Positions 24,223-33,619 of a stretch of 64,000 bases of DNA are shown here, piece after piece. Every line of letters begins with the position of its first letter. The first letter of the stretch is position 1. The position numbers and the translations under genes were made by a program. The DNA is from Candidatus Saccharimonadota bacterium (GTDB lineage: Bacteria > Patescibacteriota > Saccharimonadia > Saccharimonadales > Saccharimonadaceae). The stretch spans positions 186,001-250,000 of the forward strand of contig UNSL01000001.1 of the NCBI GenBank assembly GCA_900555265.1. Direction: 5' to 3'. Below the pieces are notes generated by a model, which saw nothing but the letters and a program-made list of their open reading frames with translations, was not told the origin of the DNA and did no database searches.

Positions 24223-25712
24223 TATTTAGCAAACTCAATTGCTCGCGTTTCGCGAATCACGTTAACTTTAATCGTGCCAGGATATTGCATTGTAGACTCA
24301 ATTTTCGTCGCAATATCTCGCGCCAATTTAATCGCCGACAAATCATCAATCGTCTGAGGCTTCACGATCACGCGAACTTCACGACCAGCAGAAATTGCAT
24401 AAGCCTTATCAATTCCCTCAAAGCTCGTAGCGACGTTTTCCAAATCGCGCATTCGCTCTGCAAAATTCTCAGCAGAAACATTACGCGCACCTGGACGTGC
24501 AGCCGAAGCCGCGTCGCAAACTCGAACAATAATTGCCTCTGGAGTTGTCGCTTCGATATCATCGTGGTGTGCTTCGATTGCGTGAACAATTCTCTCATCC
24601 ATGCCATATTTACGAGCCAATTCCGCCCCAATGTGATGGTGCTTGCCCTCAATTTTATGTGACACAGCCTTACCAACGTCATGAAGAAGTGTAGCAATTT
24701 TCGTAATACGCACGTCCGCGCCGATTTCCTCAGCAATCATCCCCGCAATTTGCGCCATCTCAGTCGAATGCTTCAGGACGTTCTGCCCGAAACTGGTACG
24801 AAACTTCAATTCACCAAGCAATAGCAACATTTCCTTCGGAATCCCAACTACGCCAGTTTCGCGCATAGCATCTTCACCGGCTTGTCTAACCTCTTTTTCA
24901 ATCTGTTTTTTAGCTTTAGCAACCACCTCTTCGATGCGCGCAGGATGAATACGACCATCCTTCATTAGCATCTCAAGACTCAAACGAGCCACTTGTCGGC
25001 GAACAGGGTCAAAACTCGACAAAATAATCATGCCAGGTGTATCGTCAACTAAAATATCGACGCCAGTTTCGCGCTGCAACGCCTGAATATTACGCCCCTC
25101 CTTACCAATAATTCGACCCTTCATCTCATCATCTGTCAACTTAACGGCAGTCACGGTGCGCTCAGCGGTAACTTCACTACTCATTCGTTCCATTGCAGTC
25201 ACCAAAATCATTTGTGCCCGCTCTTCGGCGTCATCCATTGCGTCATGTTGTAATTTTGACACCAAACCGACCAAGTCTTGCTTAATATCGCGCTCAGTCA
25301 TCTGCATCAACTTGTCGGCAGCATCTTTTTTCTTCAATCCAGCGATTTTTTCAAGCTTTTCCTGTTGACGTGTGCGAATATCGCGAATTTCATTTTTAAG
25401 ATTATCAACTTCATCCTCATGTGCGCGCAATTTTTCTGCTCGTCGATCAAGCTCTTCCAGCTTATTGTCCAGAGTCTTCTCGCGATCCGCCAAACGATTT
25501 TCAGTCTTTTGCCATTCCTTGCGACGTTCATTTTCAATCTTAAGCGCCTCATCCTTAGCCTTAAGGACGATGTCGCTCGCCTTAGTTTTTGCATCCGCCA
25601 GATCTCGCTCAATCTGATTTTTACCGTTAATTTGGCGAGTTCGCTGATATCCAACAAGACCAGCAGCACCCGCGCCAGCTCCAACAGCCGCGGCAATAAT
25701 TACTTCTATCAT
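24222..25712 (-). CDS. rny: Ribonuclease Y
   Basis: A membrane-anchored endoribonuclease that starts mRNA decay. An N-terminal helix (IIAAAVGAGAGAAGLVGY) is followed by a long coiled coil (about 30-165), the KH domain (GRIIGKEGRNIQALQ) and the HD domain (LLHDVGKAVSHK, KHHHIGAEL). The start at 25712 (496 residues) is preferred over 25718 because AAGGA lies 6 bases before the second ATG. A long AT-rich leader of more than 100 bases precedes it, with TATAAT near 25838. Confidence 0.95.
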   Translation of the reverse strand: MIEVIIAAAVGAGAGAAGLVGYQRTRQINGKNQIERDLADAKTKASDIVLKAKDEALKIENERRKEWQKTENRLADREKTLDNKLEELDRRAEKLRAHEDEVDNLKNEIRDIRTRQQEKLEKIAGLKKKDAADKLMQMTERDIKQDLVGLVSKLQHDAMDDAEERAQMILVTAMERMSSEVTAERTVTAVKLTDDEMKGRIIGKEGRNIQALQRETGVDILVDDTPGMIILSSFDPVRRQVARLSLEMLMKDGRIHPARIEEVVAKAKKQIEKEVRQAGEDAMRETGVVGIPKEMLLLLGELKFRTSFGQNVLKHSTEMAQIAGMIAEEIGADVRITKIATLLHDVGKAVSHKIEGKHHHIGAELARKYGMDERIVHAIEAHHDDIEATTPEAIIVRVCDAASAARPGARNVSAENFAERMRDLENVATSFEGIDKAYAISAGREVRVIVKPQTIDDLSAIKLARDIATKIESTMQYPGTIKVNVIRETRAIEFAK

Positions 25713-25865
25713 TATCATTCCTTTCCGATCAGCCGCCCCTGAGTGTTCGTCTCAAGGAAAAATATCAACAGCCAATCAACTTCAAACTATCTAATTCGGC
25801 GAATCAAAAATCACAAACCGCCGTAATTTAATTATACACGGTTTTGATGGTTTGGGCGATAAAAA

Positions 25866-26240
25866 TTATTTTCGCGGCGCAGTGATATTCGCAGCAGCAC
25901 CGTACTCTGGCATAACAATTTTTTCATTCTCGCCAGAACGCAATTTGCCCAAAGCCAAATCACGCCAATTGTCACCCATTACGCCAACAATAGGAATATT
26001 CAAGCTGTCCGCCAAGGTATTCACAACCGTCAAACCAATTCTCAGCCCCGTAAAACTTCCTGGTCCTTTCATCACGCCAATGCCGCTTATCAGATGCAAA
26101 TCGCCAGTCTTTTCTTCCAAAAATTTCAACAAATTCCGCGCCAACGTTCGCCCAGCTTCCCATTCAAAATCCTGACGATTTTCTCCATTGACTATTGTCA
26201 AAAAACATGTTGATGTTGAAGTGTCCAATAAAATTATCAC
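25866..26240 (-). CDS. tsaB: TsaB-like t6A biosynthesis protein, short form
   Basis: The 124 residues contain the TsaB hallmark GPGSFTGLRIGL and the N-terminal ILLDTSTSTCFL strand pair. Typical TsaB has about 230 residues, so the C-terminal ASKHA half is missing; the protein ends at a stop followed by about 150 bases of noncoding DNA, with no frameshifted remainder seen. It would act as the TsaD partner in making the tRNA modification t6A. Coupled to tsaE by a four-base overlap. Confidence 0.85.
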   Translation of the reverse strand: MIILLDTSTSTCFLTIVNGENRQDFEWEAGRTLARNLLKFLEEKTGDLHLISGIGVMKGPGSFTGLRIGLTVVNTLADSLNIPIVGVMGDNWRDLALGKLRSGENEKIVMPEYGAAANITAPRK

Positions 26241-26695
26241 GCCATATTCTCCTTTATTTTTCCCAAAAGTTCATCAGATTTTTTGCCGCCAGGGTGAAAT
26301 TCCACAAGCCGCCCTTCTTCGCTAATTGCAGTAATTTTTATCACCAACCGATCACTCGGCAATGCATCGTCAACAGCGCCAGCCCATTCAACTACAACCA
26401 CCGAATTAGAAGCCGCCACTTCGCGAATCTCCTCACTCATAATTCCAGCATTTCCCAATCTATAAAAATCGTAATGCGCCAAACTCAGACCGCGAGGTGA
26501 ATCGTACACGCGCGAAATCGTGAAAGTTGGACTCTGAACCGGCTCGTCAATCTCTAAAGCTTGCGCAATTCCCTTCGTCAATGTAGTTTTCCCCGCGCCA
26601 ATATCGCCGACCAATTCCAGCACTTCCCCACCAGAAACAGCCCGACCAATTGCCGCACCCAATTCTCGCATTTTCTCTTCACTAGAAATATTCAC
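26237..26695 (-). CDS. tsaE: tRNA t6A biosynthesis ATPase TsaE
   Basis: A 152-residue P-loop protein with GDIGAGKTTLTKG (Walker A), SPTFTISRVYDSPRG, HYDFYRL and VVVEWAGAV, all typical of TsaE/YjeE. The start is GTG at 26695: TATAAT at 26702-26707 lies exactly 6 bases upstream, giving a leaderless GTG start. It forms an operon with the short tsaB; tsaD is not in the window. Confidence 0.93.
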   Translation of the reverse strand: MNISSEEKMRELGAAIGRAVSGGEVLELVGDIGAGKTTLTKGIAQALEIDEPVQSPTFTISRVYDSPRGLSLAHYDFYRLGNAGIMSEEIREVAASNSVVVVEWAGAVDDALPSDRLVIKITAISEEGRLVEFHPGGKKSDELLGKIKENMA

Positions 26696-26701
26696 TCTTA
26701 T

Positions 26702-26707
26702 ATTATA
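26702..26707 (-). promoter_or_regulatory. Leaderless promoter (-10) of tsaE
   Basis: TATAAT with 6 bases to the GTG start at 26695; a rare leaderless GTG. Confidence 0.6.
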
Positions 26708-26755
26708 CTATGCTAGCTTTTTTTTGGCGATGATAGTACAATAACCATAAGAATT

Positions 26756-28534
26756 ATGCGTGTTTCAGACCAGACAATTGAGAGCATTCTGAAACAAGGT
26801 GGGGTTATTGATGAGCCGCAGCTTGCTGATTTGAAATTGATCGCTGAACGGTCGAAGCAAACATTGCAAGAAACCGCTATTGAACAAAAGGTTATTTCTG
26901 AGGAAGATTTGACAAAGTTGATCGGCGATTATATCGGCGTGCCTTTCGTGCGAATTGAGCCAAAGGATATTCCCGAAGATGTGTTGAAACGAATTCCTGA
27001 ACATATCGCGCGCCAGTATAATGTTGTGCTTTTTGAGAAAAATGAGGACGACAGCTTGTCGCTTGCGATGGAAGACCCAGACGACGTGCAGGCATTGAAC
27101 TTTATTCAGAAAGAAATTGGCTACAACACTAAGGTTTTCCTAGCGACAAAAAGCAATATTTTGGACTGTTTGGAAAATTATCGCGGCAATATCAATGCCG
27201 AACTCGACGAAGTTATTGCGGTGCAAAAAGACGCGTCTGCAGAAGACCAAAACGTCAGTCAAGATGATTTTGCGGAAAATTCACCAATTGCCCAAACTGT
27301 TAATTTGTTGCTGGAATATGCCATAAAATCCAACGCTTCCGACATCCATATTGAACCGCGCGAGGATTACGTTCAGGTTCGTTATCGAATTGACGGTGTT
27401 TTGAAGGAAGTTAACAAATTGCCACGAAACGTTCACGGTGCTTTGGTGAGCCGCATTAAAATCCTCTCCAATCTGAAAATTGACGAACGCCGCGTACCAC
27501 AGGACGGCCGATTTAAGATAAAAGTTTCAGGAAAACAATACGCGCTTCGTGTTTCGACATTGCCAATCGCTGACGGCGAAAAAGTGGTCATGCGTATTTT
27601 GGACGAATCGAACCAGGCTGTTAAACTGGATCAGCTTGGATATTGGGGTCTGTCGCTCACGACCGTAAAAGACGCAATGGCTCAGCCGAACGGAATGATC
27701 CTGGTGACTGGACCGACTGGTTCGGGAAAATCGACCAGTTTGTTCAGTATCTTGTCGGAACTCAATACTCCAGACGTCAATATTTCCACAATTGAAGACC
27801 CGGTAGAATATAAAATCCCAGGAGTCAATCAAACCCAGACCAACGCCAAGGCCGGGATGACTTTCGCTTCAGGATTAAGGGCACTACTTCGCCAAGACCC
27901 AAATATCATCATGGTCGGAGAAATTCGCGACGGCGAAACCGCAAACCTTGGTGTTCAAGCGGCGCTGACCGGACACTTGGTATTCTCCACTCTACACACA
28001 AATAACGCTGCAACGTGTTTGCCACGTCTGCTGGATATGGGAATTGAGCCATTCTTGATCGCTTCAACCGTGAAGGCGGTGATTGGGCAGCGACTAGTTA
28101 GGCGCCTGTGTATGAATTGCCGCCAAGAATATACCCCAAACGAAGAAGAAATAAAATATATTGCCGAAATGTTTAAGATAAATACAGAGTCGATTAAAAA
28201 GATTCACAACCTCGAAGAGCAGGCTTTTGAGGATAAAATTGGCGGCGACACGCCCATGGGATCAACAGATTCAACAATCGGACGCTTATGGAAGCCAAAC
28301 CCAGAAGGTTGTGATGAGTGCGGACATAACGGATTCAAGGGGCGCGTTGGCATTTACGAGGTTCTTGGTATTTCCATCCCTATCCAAAAAATGATTACCG
28401 CCAACGCCACCAGCAATGATATTCAAGATCAAGCGATTTCCGAAGGCATGGTAACGATGCAGATGGACGGACTTATTAAATCACTGCGCGGAATCACCAC
28501 CGTGGATGAAGTTTTGAGGGCAACAAGGGAGTAA
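26756..28534 (+). CDS. pilB: Type IV pilus assembly ATPase PilB
   Basis: The hexameric cytoplasmic motor of pilus extension, 592 residues. The N-terminal MshEN/T2SSE-N region covers about 1-150; the motor has Walker A GPTGSGKST at about 319, ASP-box and Walker B IIMVGEIRDGETA, and His-box GHLVFSTLHTNNAA. Near the C terminus a C4 zinc site is visible (RRLCMNCRQ and GCDECGHNG). It starts the pilB-pilC operon; a TACAAT box lies 13 bases before the ATG. No PilT retraction ATPase is in the window. Confidence 0.95.
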   Translation: MRVSDQTIESILKQGGVIDEPQLADLKLIAERSKQTLQETAIEQKVISEEDLTKLIGDYIGVPFVRIEPKDIPEDVLKRIPEHIARQYNVVLFEKNEDDSLSLAMEDPDDVQALNFIQKEIGYNTKVFLATKSNILDCLENYRGNINAELDEVIAVQKDASAEDQNVSQDDFAENSPIAQTVNLLLEYAIKSNASDIHIEPREDYVQVRYRIDGVLKEVNKLPRNVHGALVSRIKILSNLKIDERRVPQDGRFKIKVSGKQYALRVSTLPIADGEKVVMRILDESNQAVKLDQLGYWGLSLTTVKDAMAQPNGMILVTGPTGSGKSTSLFSILSELNTPDVNISTIEDPVEYKIPGVNQTQTNAKAGMTFASGLRALLRQDPNIIMVGEIRDGETANLGVQAALTGHLVFSTLHTNNAATCLPRLLDMGIEPFLIASTVKAVIGQRLVRRLCMNCRQEYTPNEEEIKYIAEMFKINTESIKKIHNLEEQAFEDKIGGDTPMGSTDSTIGRLWKPNPEGCDECGHNGFKGRVGIYEVLGISIPIQKMITANATSNDIQDQAISEGMVTMQMDGLIKSLRGITTVDEVLRATRE

Positions 28535-28538
28535 TATT

Positions 28539-29765
28539 ATGCCAATTTTTGAATATTTACTTGTCAATAAAAAGAAAGAGACCGTATCTTCGACAATTGA
28601 AGCGGCCGACAAACTGTCTGCTATTAACAATTTGAGGTCACGCGGACAATTGATAAAAATTGAAGAAAAAGGCGCAAAAAAAGAGCTTAGTTTTTCTTTT
28701 GGCAAGAAAAAGAAAGGCGCCAAGACTGAAGAATTGGTGATGTTTACTCGCCAATTAAGCGCCATGGTTTCAGCTGGCGTCCCTATTCTTCGCTCTCTTA
28801 ACTCTATGGCAAAACATGCCGAAAGTGCCAATTTCCGAGACACGATCAACGCCGTGATTAAAGATATTGAAGGCGGTATGTCTTTTGCAGATGCTCTGAG
28901 CAAACACCCAGAAACCTTCAATGATATTTACGTGAACATGGTTGCTGCAGGTGAGACCGGAGGTATTTTGGACGATATCTTAAAGCGTCTGGCTCTACAA
29001 CAAGAGAAGAATTCATCTATGAAGAAAAAAATTAAAGGCGCCATGACATATCCGATCGTACTTTTAATTATTACGATTATTGCCTTCTTTATCCTGATGA
29101 TCTTCATTATTCCGGTTATCGGTAAAACCATTAAAGACATGGGCGGACCCGACGCCAAATTGCCACTTCTTACTGAGATTATGCTCGGGATTAGCGATTT
29201 TGTAGTGTCATTTTGGTATATAATCATTCCAATATTTGCCGGAAGCATTTGGCTATTAATTCGCTATATTAAAACTCCAAAAGGTCGCGTAAAATTCCAC
29301 AATATTATCATCAAAGTCCCAGCTGTCGGACCAATTGTTAAAAAGGTGGCAATCGCCCGCTTTACCCGAACCTTCTCCGCCCTTATTGGTGCGGGCGTGG
29401 CTGTACTTGAAGCGCTGGACGTAACTTCGCGTGCCGTCGGAAATGTCGCATACGAAAAATCCCTAAAAGAAGCCACCAGGCGAGTCCAAAACGGTGAAGT
29501 TTTATCAAAAATTATCGCGGAGCAGGACGATTTATATCCGCCAATCGTAGCGCAAATGTTATCTGTCGGTGAGGAAACTGGACAAACCGATAAGGTTCTG
29601 GTTAAAGTCGCTGACTTTTACGAGGAAGAGGTCGACACCGCGATTGACGGCGTTAGCTCTATTATCGAGCCAGTGATGATCGTTGCTATGGGTGTTGTTA
29701 TTGCCCTGGTGGCGGTTAGTGTTATGGGTCCGATTACAAGTATGGCGGGTCAAGTTAAGGAATAA
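28539..29765 (+). CDS. pilC: Type IV pilus inner-membrane platform protein PilC
   Basis: The 408-residue GspF/PilC protein has two T2SSF repeats: FTRQLSAMVSAGVPILRSL near 70 and FTRTFSALIGAGVAVLEAL near 275. Three transmembrane helices are seen (about 165-190, 215-240 and 375-400). The MVAAGETGG and MLSVGEETGQ motifs are typical. It follows pilB by four bases and couples the motor to the pilin pool. Confidence 0.95.
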   Translation: MPIFEYLLVNKKKETVSSTIEAADKLSAINNLRSRGQLIKIEEKGAKKELSFSFGKKKKGAKTEELVMFTRQLSAMVSAGVPILRSLNSMAKHAESANFRDTINAVIKDIEGGMSFADALSKHPETFNDIYVNMVAAGETGGILDDILKRLALQQEKNSSMKKKIKGAMTYPIVLLIITIIAFFILMIFIIPVIGKTIKDMGGPDAKLPLLTEIMLGISDFVVSFWYIIIPIFAGSIWLLIRYIKTPKGRVKFHNIIIKVPAVGPIVKKVAIARFTRTFSALIGAGVAVLEALDVTSRAVGNVAYEKSLKEATRRVQNGEVLSKIIAEQDDLYPPIVAQMLSVGEETGQTDKVLVKVADFYEEEVDTAIDGVSSIIEPVMIVAMGVVIALVAVSVMGPITSMAGQVKE

Positions 29766-29788
29766 TAGTTTTTCAAAAAAGCTTATGC

Positions 29789-29794
29789 TATAAT
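29789..29794 (+). promoter_or_regulatory. -10 box of pilM-pilN-pilO operon
   Basis: TATAAT lies 28 bases before the GTG start of pilM, leaving a leader with an AGGTGGG ribosome site. Confidence 0.55.
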
Positions 29795-29822
29795 ACTGAC
29801 ATATAGGTGGGAAAATAATAAC

Positions 29823-30875
29823 GTGTCGAGCATATTTTATAGAAAAAAACCAATTATCGGCCTAGATATCAGCCGAACAAGCATAAAAGTAATGTCGATT
29901 GACAGAAATCGGATGCTAGTTCACGGATATGGATCGATTAACCTCGATTCTCAAAAAAGCGACGGGAATTCTGCAGACAATACTGAATATTTGGCGCAGA
30001 ATATCAAAACACTATTGAAGAAAAACGTCGTAGGACAGATCAATAGTAATCGCGTAGCGCTGGGCATACCAACCAACCGAACATTCTCGCGAACATTTAG
30101 CCTGCCCGTAAAAGAAGAAAGTAATATTCGCAGTGCGGTAAATTTGGAAGCCGAACAATACATTCCAGCTCCGTTAGACTCTCTTTATTTGGACTATAGA
30201 ATCATCAATCGCACGAAAGATGAACTTAGTGTGCTAATGTGTGCTGCACCGAAGAAAATGATCGATAGTATGTTAGATGCCACAAAACAATGTGGTCTGG
30301 AAGTTGCAATAATTGAGCCAAACATCAGCGCAATCGCTAGACTTCTGAAACGCACGGAAGAAGGAATGCTTCCTACCGTTATCGTCGACATAGGCACATC
30401 AACTACAGATATCGCAATTCTAGATTCTGATATACGTGTGACTGGCGGCTTAAACGTTGGTGGCTATTCACTCACCTTAAATTTAGCTAAAAAAATGAAT
30501 GTACCAATTGAAACAGCTCATCAATTTAAGGTATTAAACGGATTAAATCCCGGCCCAAGGCAAGCCAGAATCGCAGGGGCCTTGCGCCCAAGTTTGGAAA
30601 AAATGACCAACGAAGTTAAGCGCGTTATGCGATATTACACAGACCGCTTCCCTGATGAGAAAAAAATCGAGCAAATTCTCATCGTTGGCGGTGGCGGCAA
30701 CTTACCAGGAATCGGTGATTTTTTCACAAACGAGCTATTAATGCCAGCACGCGTGGCAAGTCCGTGGCAAATGCTCAATTTCGATGGACTAGAGCAGCCG
30801 GCAAAACAGCTTCGCTCCCAGCTATCACCAGTTGCGGGACTAGCCTTAATCAAGCAGGAGGATATTTATGATTAA
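29823..30875 (+). CDS. pilM: Type IV pilus actin-like protein PilM
   Basis: A cytoplasmic actin-fold ATPase that links the motor to the PilN/PilO ring. The 350 residues show the phosphate-1 loop IIGLDISRTSIKVM, the VALGIPTNRTFSRTF segment, phosphate-2 TVIVDIGTSTTDIAI and the adenosine loop ILIVGGGGNLPGI. The start is GTG with AGGTGGG upstream. Its end overlaps pilN by eight bases. Confidence 0.94.
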   Translation: MSSIFYRKKPIIGLDISRTSIKVMSIDRNRMLVHGYGSINLDSQKSDGNSADNTEYLAQNIKTLLKKNVVGQINSNRVALGIPTNRTFSRTFSLPVKEESNIRSAVNLEAEQYIPAPLDSLYLDYRIINRTKDELSVLMCAAPKKMIDSMLDATKQCGLEVAIIEPNISAIARLLKRTEEGMLPTVIVDIGTSTTDIAILDSDIRVTGGLNVGGYSLTLNLAKKMNVPIETAHQFKVLNGLNPGPRQARIAGALRPSLEKMTNEVKRVMRYYTDRFPDEKKIEQILIVGGGGNLPGIGDFFTNELLMPARVASPWQMLNFDGLEQPAKQLRSQLSPVAGLALIKQEDIYD

Positions 30876-31443
30876 CCTTCTCCCTCCTCAAGAAAAAAAG
30901 CAAATCAGCGCCGGGCGAGTAAACGTCATCTTAAGACGGTACTGCATCATATCATTGATATTTGCGGGCTTGCTATTCTTAACTATTGGCGGATTTTATC
31001 TATTCTTAGAAAATAGCCGCACCTCAGCTCAAGCTAACATCGACGAAGGAAACGCCAAACTCGCTCAATACCAATCGACACAAAAAGAAGTTAGCGAGTT
31101 TAAGAAAGACCTCGACTCGGCTAAAGTAATCATCAACAGCGAGGCTCATTACTCTACAATTATTCCAAAAATTGCACAATACATCCCATCAGGTATGGTT
31201 TTGGATTCTCTAACACTAGACACTTCAGCGTTAGATAAACCGTTGTCATTAACAGCTCTTGGAAAAAATAAGGATGACGCTATTCGAATAAAAACCAGCT
31301 TAGAAAAGTCAGAAATATTTAGTGACGTTCACTTGGAGACTGTTGTTTATAGCGGCGGCAACCAATCATCGGACAAGCCTGCGGATTATCCAATCACTAT
31401 AACAATTAGCGTTACACCAAAGCCAGAGGTCTTAAAGCAATGA
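30868..31443 (+). CDS. pilN: Type IV pilus alignment protein PilN
   Basis: A bitopic 191-residue protein. The N terminus MINLLPPQEKKQ is the PilM-binding INLLP motif of PilN. One transmembrane helix (about 30-50) is followed by a short coiled coil and a ferredoxin-like periplasmic domain. It overlaps pilM and pilO, which fixes order and start. Confidence 0.92.
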   Translation: MINLLPPQEKKQISAGRVNVILRRYCIISLIFAGLLFLTIGGFYLFLENSRTSAQANIDEGNAKLAQYQSTQKEVSEFKKDLDSAKVIINSEAHYSTIIPKIAQYIPSGMVLDSLTLDTSALDKPLSLTALGKNKDDAIRIKTSLEKSEIFSDVHLETVVYSGGNQSSDKPADYPITITISVTPKPEVLKQ

Positions 31444-32033
31444 AAAAAGTTCTAAATGCCAGTATCGCGCGAATTGTCCTATCGTTATTATTGCTCATAA
31501 TATTATCAGCAATGGTAGGACTAGTTATTTTCGCCTATTCATTCCTAAGCAAAACATCAGAAGAAGTTGGAAAAATGCAAACAGAAGCAACTGCAGTTGA
31601 TGCAAAAATACAAAGTTTGCTAGCGTCGAAATCTCAGCTCGACCACAATTCCGACACGGTTAAAAAAGCAAAGAATATCGTCTCGGAATCGAAACTTTAT
31701 CAATATCAAAATCAGATCATCCAAGATCTAAATACCTACGCCGACCGTGCCGGCATTCCGATTAAATCTTTCTCTTTCCAAAACGAACCAACAACCTCTA
31801 CTAAAACAGCGACACCTAGCAAGCAAACATCCGCCAGCCCTGCTGGAGTGAAAAGCACTTTCGTATCAATTCAATTGGGAGATCATATAGATTACACGAA
31901 ATTCCTACATTTCCTTAGTCTTATTGAAAAAAATGTCACTCGAATGCAGCTTTCGGGCGTGTCAATTTCCAGAGGTGCAAATAATCATGAAATATCAATC
32001 CAATCACTTGAAGTAAAGGTTTATACACGATGA
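31440..32033 (+). CDS. pilO: Type IV pilus alignment protein PilO
   Basis: The 197-residue protein has one N-terminal transmembrane helix (about 10-35), a coiled coil and a C-terminal ferredoxin-like domain (STFVSIQLGDHIDYTKFLHF). Position after pilN with a four-base overlap and the common topology identify it as the PilO partner of the PilN/PilO heterodimer. Confidence 0.88.
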   Translation: MKKVLNASIARIVLSLLLLIILSAMVGLVIFAYSFLSKTSEEVGKMQTEATAVDAKIQSLLASKSQLDHNSDTVKKAKNIVSESKLYQYQNQIIQDLNTYADRAGIPIKSFSFQNEPTTSTKTATPSKQTSASPAGVKSTFVSIQLGDHIDYTKFLHFLSLIEKNVTRMQLSGVSISRGANNHEISIQSLEVKVYTR

Positions 32034-32314
32034 GTCCATCAATATCAGAACAGCTCGAGCCAATCGTAAAATCACTATCCAAATTCCTATGGCGATTTCA
32101 TGTGATAATATATAGCGTTGTCGTAATCGGAGGCGTAGCAATCGCGATATTTCTTTTGAGCGGACTTTTAACAGTTCCTACCGAGGAGCCACAAACTGCA
32201 TCAATAAGCTTCGATAAAAAAACCATGCAAATTATTAAAGACTTCCGACCGTCAACTTCAGCGAACGACTCGTTTAGTCTGCCAGCTGGTCGCTCCAATC
32301 CGTTTGCCGAATAG
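32030..32314 (+). CDS. Small bitopic protein in the pil operon
   Basis: This 94-residue protein has one transmembrane helix (about 25-50) between a short cytoplasmic part and a 45-residue extracytoplasmic tail ending in NPFAE. It overlaps pilO by four bases, so it is the last gene of the pilM-N-O operon. It sits where PilP lies in Proteobacteria but has no lipobox and no PilP similarity that I can see. Probably a pilus accessory subunit specific to this lineage. Confidence 0.72.
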   Translation: MSPSISEQLEPIVKSLSKFLWRFHVIIYSVVVIGGVAIAIFLLSGLLTVPTEEPQTASISFDKKTMQIIKDFRPSTSANDSFSLPAGRSNPFAE

Positions 32315-32326
32315 AACACAACCGTT

Positions 32327-32332
32327 TATAAT
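32327..32332 (+). promoter_or_regulatory. Leaderless promoter (-10) of PRC-barrel gene
   Basis: TATAAT with 6 bases to ATG 32339. Confidence 0.55.
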
Positions 32333-32338
32333 ATAGTT

Positions 32339-32926
32339 ATGCTTATATCCGCAGATCGTTTCCTTGATATTCCCGTCATGAGTCTTCAGACGGGCTCCGA
32401 ACTGGCACGAACATCGCGGGAAATTATCAATCCGAAGAATCTATCTATAATCGCATATGAGCTCGAGGGGCGACTTTTGGACCAACACCCTAGCCTACTT
32501 CGCATTGACGACGTCAGAGAGATTGGACCACTCGGTATGATTATCGATTCAACCGATGAGATCATTGGCATTGATGACGTGATTACTATAAAAGAAATTT
32601 ATGACATCAATTTTACATTAAAAGACAAGTTGGTTATTGATGAGAAGAATAAGAAAATCGGAAAAGTTATCGGATACACATTGGCGGCTGGGAATTTTAT
32701 TATACAACAACTTCGAATTCGGCGACCATTCTTGAAAAGTTTTGGCGACACAGAGCTACTTATTCATCGTTCTCAGATTATAAAAGTAACCGACGATAAA
32801 ATTGTTGTAAAATCAGCAACTATCTCGCACATAGCCGAAAAAACACCTATTCCGCAGATAAATTCATACGAAAATCCATTCCGCAAGCAGCCTCGTCCGC
32901 AACCAGAATCTACAAAAGTCGATTAA
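32339..32926 (+). CDS. PRC-barrel domain protein
   Basis: The 195-residue protein has two PRC-barrel-like beta units (about 8-80 and 85-155; for example GMIIDSTDEIIGIDDVITI and DKLVIDEKNKKIGKVIGY) and a short disordered tail ending in PRPQPESTKVD. No membrane segment is seen. PRC barrels usually bind proteins or RNA rather than catalyse. It follows the pilus operon but has its own leaderless promoter, so a pilus role is only a neighbourhood hint. Confidence 0.75.
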   Translation: MLISADRFLDIPVMSLQTGSELARTSREIINPKNLSIIAYELEGRLLDQHPSLLRIDDVREIGPLGMIIDSTDEIIGIDDVITIKEIYDINFTLKDKLVIDEKNKKIGKVIGYTLAAGNFIIQQLRIRRPFLKSFGDTELLIHRSQIIKVTDDKIVVKSATISHIAEKTPIPQINSYENPFRKQPRPQPESTKVD

Positions 32927-33576
32927 TCATTTGGGTTTTCAAGAGCCTTCTTAATATCGTCGTAAGAAAAACCTTGCCTAGCCAAATATTGCATTAACTT
33001 CTGCTGGTCGTTATATCGATAACGTTTTTTAGCAATAATTTTACGCAACTCTTCATCATCGGAGCGGATATTCTCCCGCACAAGAGCCTCAATTACACTA
33101 TTCTCAATTCCCTTTTGCGCCAGTTCCAATTTCAAACGACGAATACTGGCGCCTTTTTTCATGAACCGCTGTTCAAACCAAAATCGAGCAAATTTTTCAT
33201 CGTCCAAATATTTCTTCTCAATAAGACGATCTAAGACGCGCTCGGCAATCTCCGGCTTCACTCCGGGACGTTCAATAATTTTTCCAGTTTTCGCTGAACG
33301 TCGGCGAGTTGCTAGCGTTTTCCGACGTAGGTAATCGCGCACTTCTTTGATGGCTCGCGGACGCATTAAGCAGTATTCTATAGACCTGGCATACAACTTG
33401 CCAAACTGGCTATCGTCTTCTAGTTTCGAAATTTCCTCTTCCGTATATTCGCGACCAATCTTAATGTCTAGTTCGCCGATCTGAAATACATCCAAGCTAA
33501 AACGATATTTCCCGTCAACGCTTACATTGACACGATTTTTATCACGAGCCTGAAGAGAAATATCGGTGATTTTCAT
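32923..33576 (-). CDS. recX: Regulatory protein RecX
   Basis: The 217-residue, mostly helical protein modulates RecA filaments. Typical marks are YCLMRPRAIKEVRDYLRRK, ERVLDRLIEKKYLDDEKFARF and the repeat RRLKLELAQKGIENSVIE. The start follows TATAAT (33583-33588) by 6 bases. It lies about 560 bases beyond the recA end on the same strand, with the LigT-like gene between. Confidence 0.9.
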   Translation of the reverse strand: MKITDISLQARDKNRVNVSVDGKYRFSLDVFQIGELDIKIGREYTEEEISKLEDDSQFGKLYARSIEYCLMRPRAIKEVRDYLRRKTLATRRRSAKTGKIIERPGVKPEIAERVLDRLIEKKYLDDEKFARFWFEQRFMKKGASIRRLKLELAQKGIENSVIEALVRENIRSDDEELRKIIAKKRYRYNDQQKLMQYLARQGFSYDDIKKALENPND

Positions 33577-33582
33577 AAAACT

Positions 33583-33588
33583 ATTATA
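33583..33588 (-). promoter_or_regulatory. Leaderless promoter (-10) of recX
   Basis: TATAAT with 6 bases to ATG 33576. Confidence 0.6.
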
Positions 33589-33619
33589 ACGCTAAAATTA
33601 TATGCTAGCTACTGGTGGA

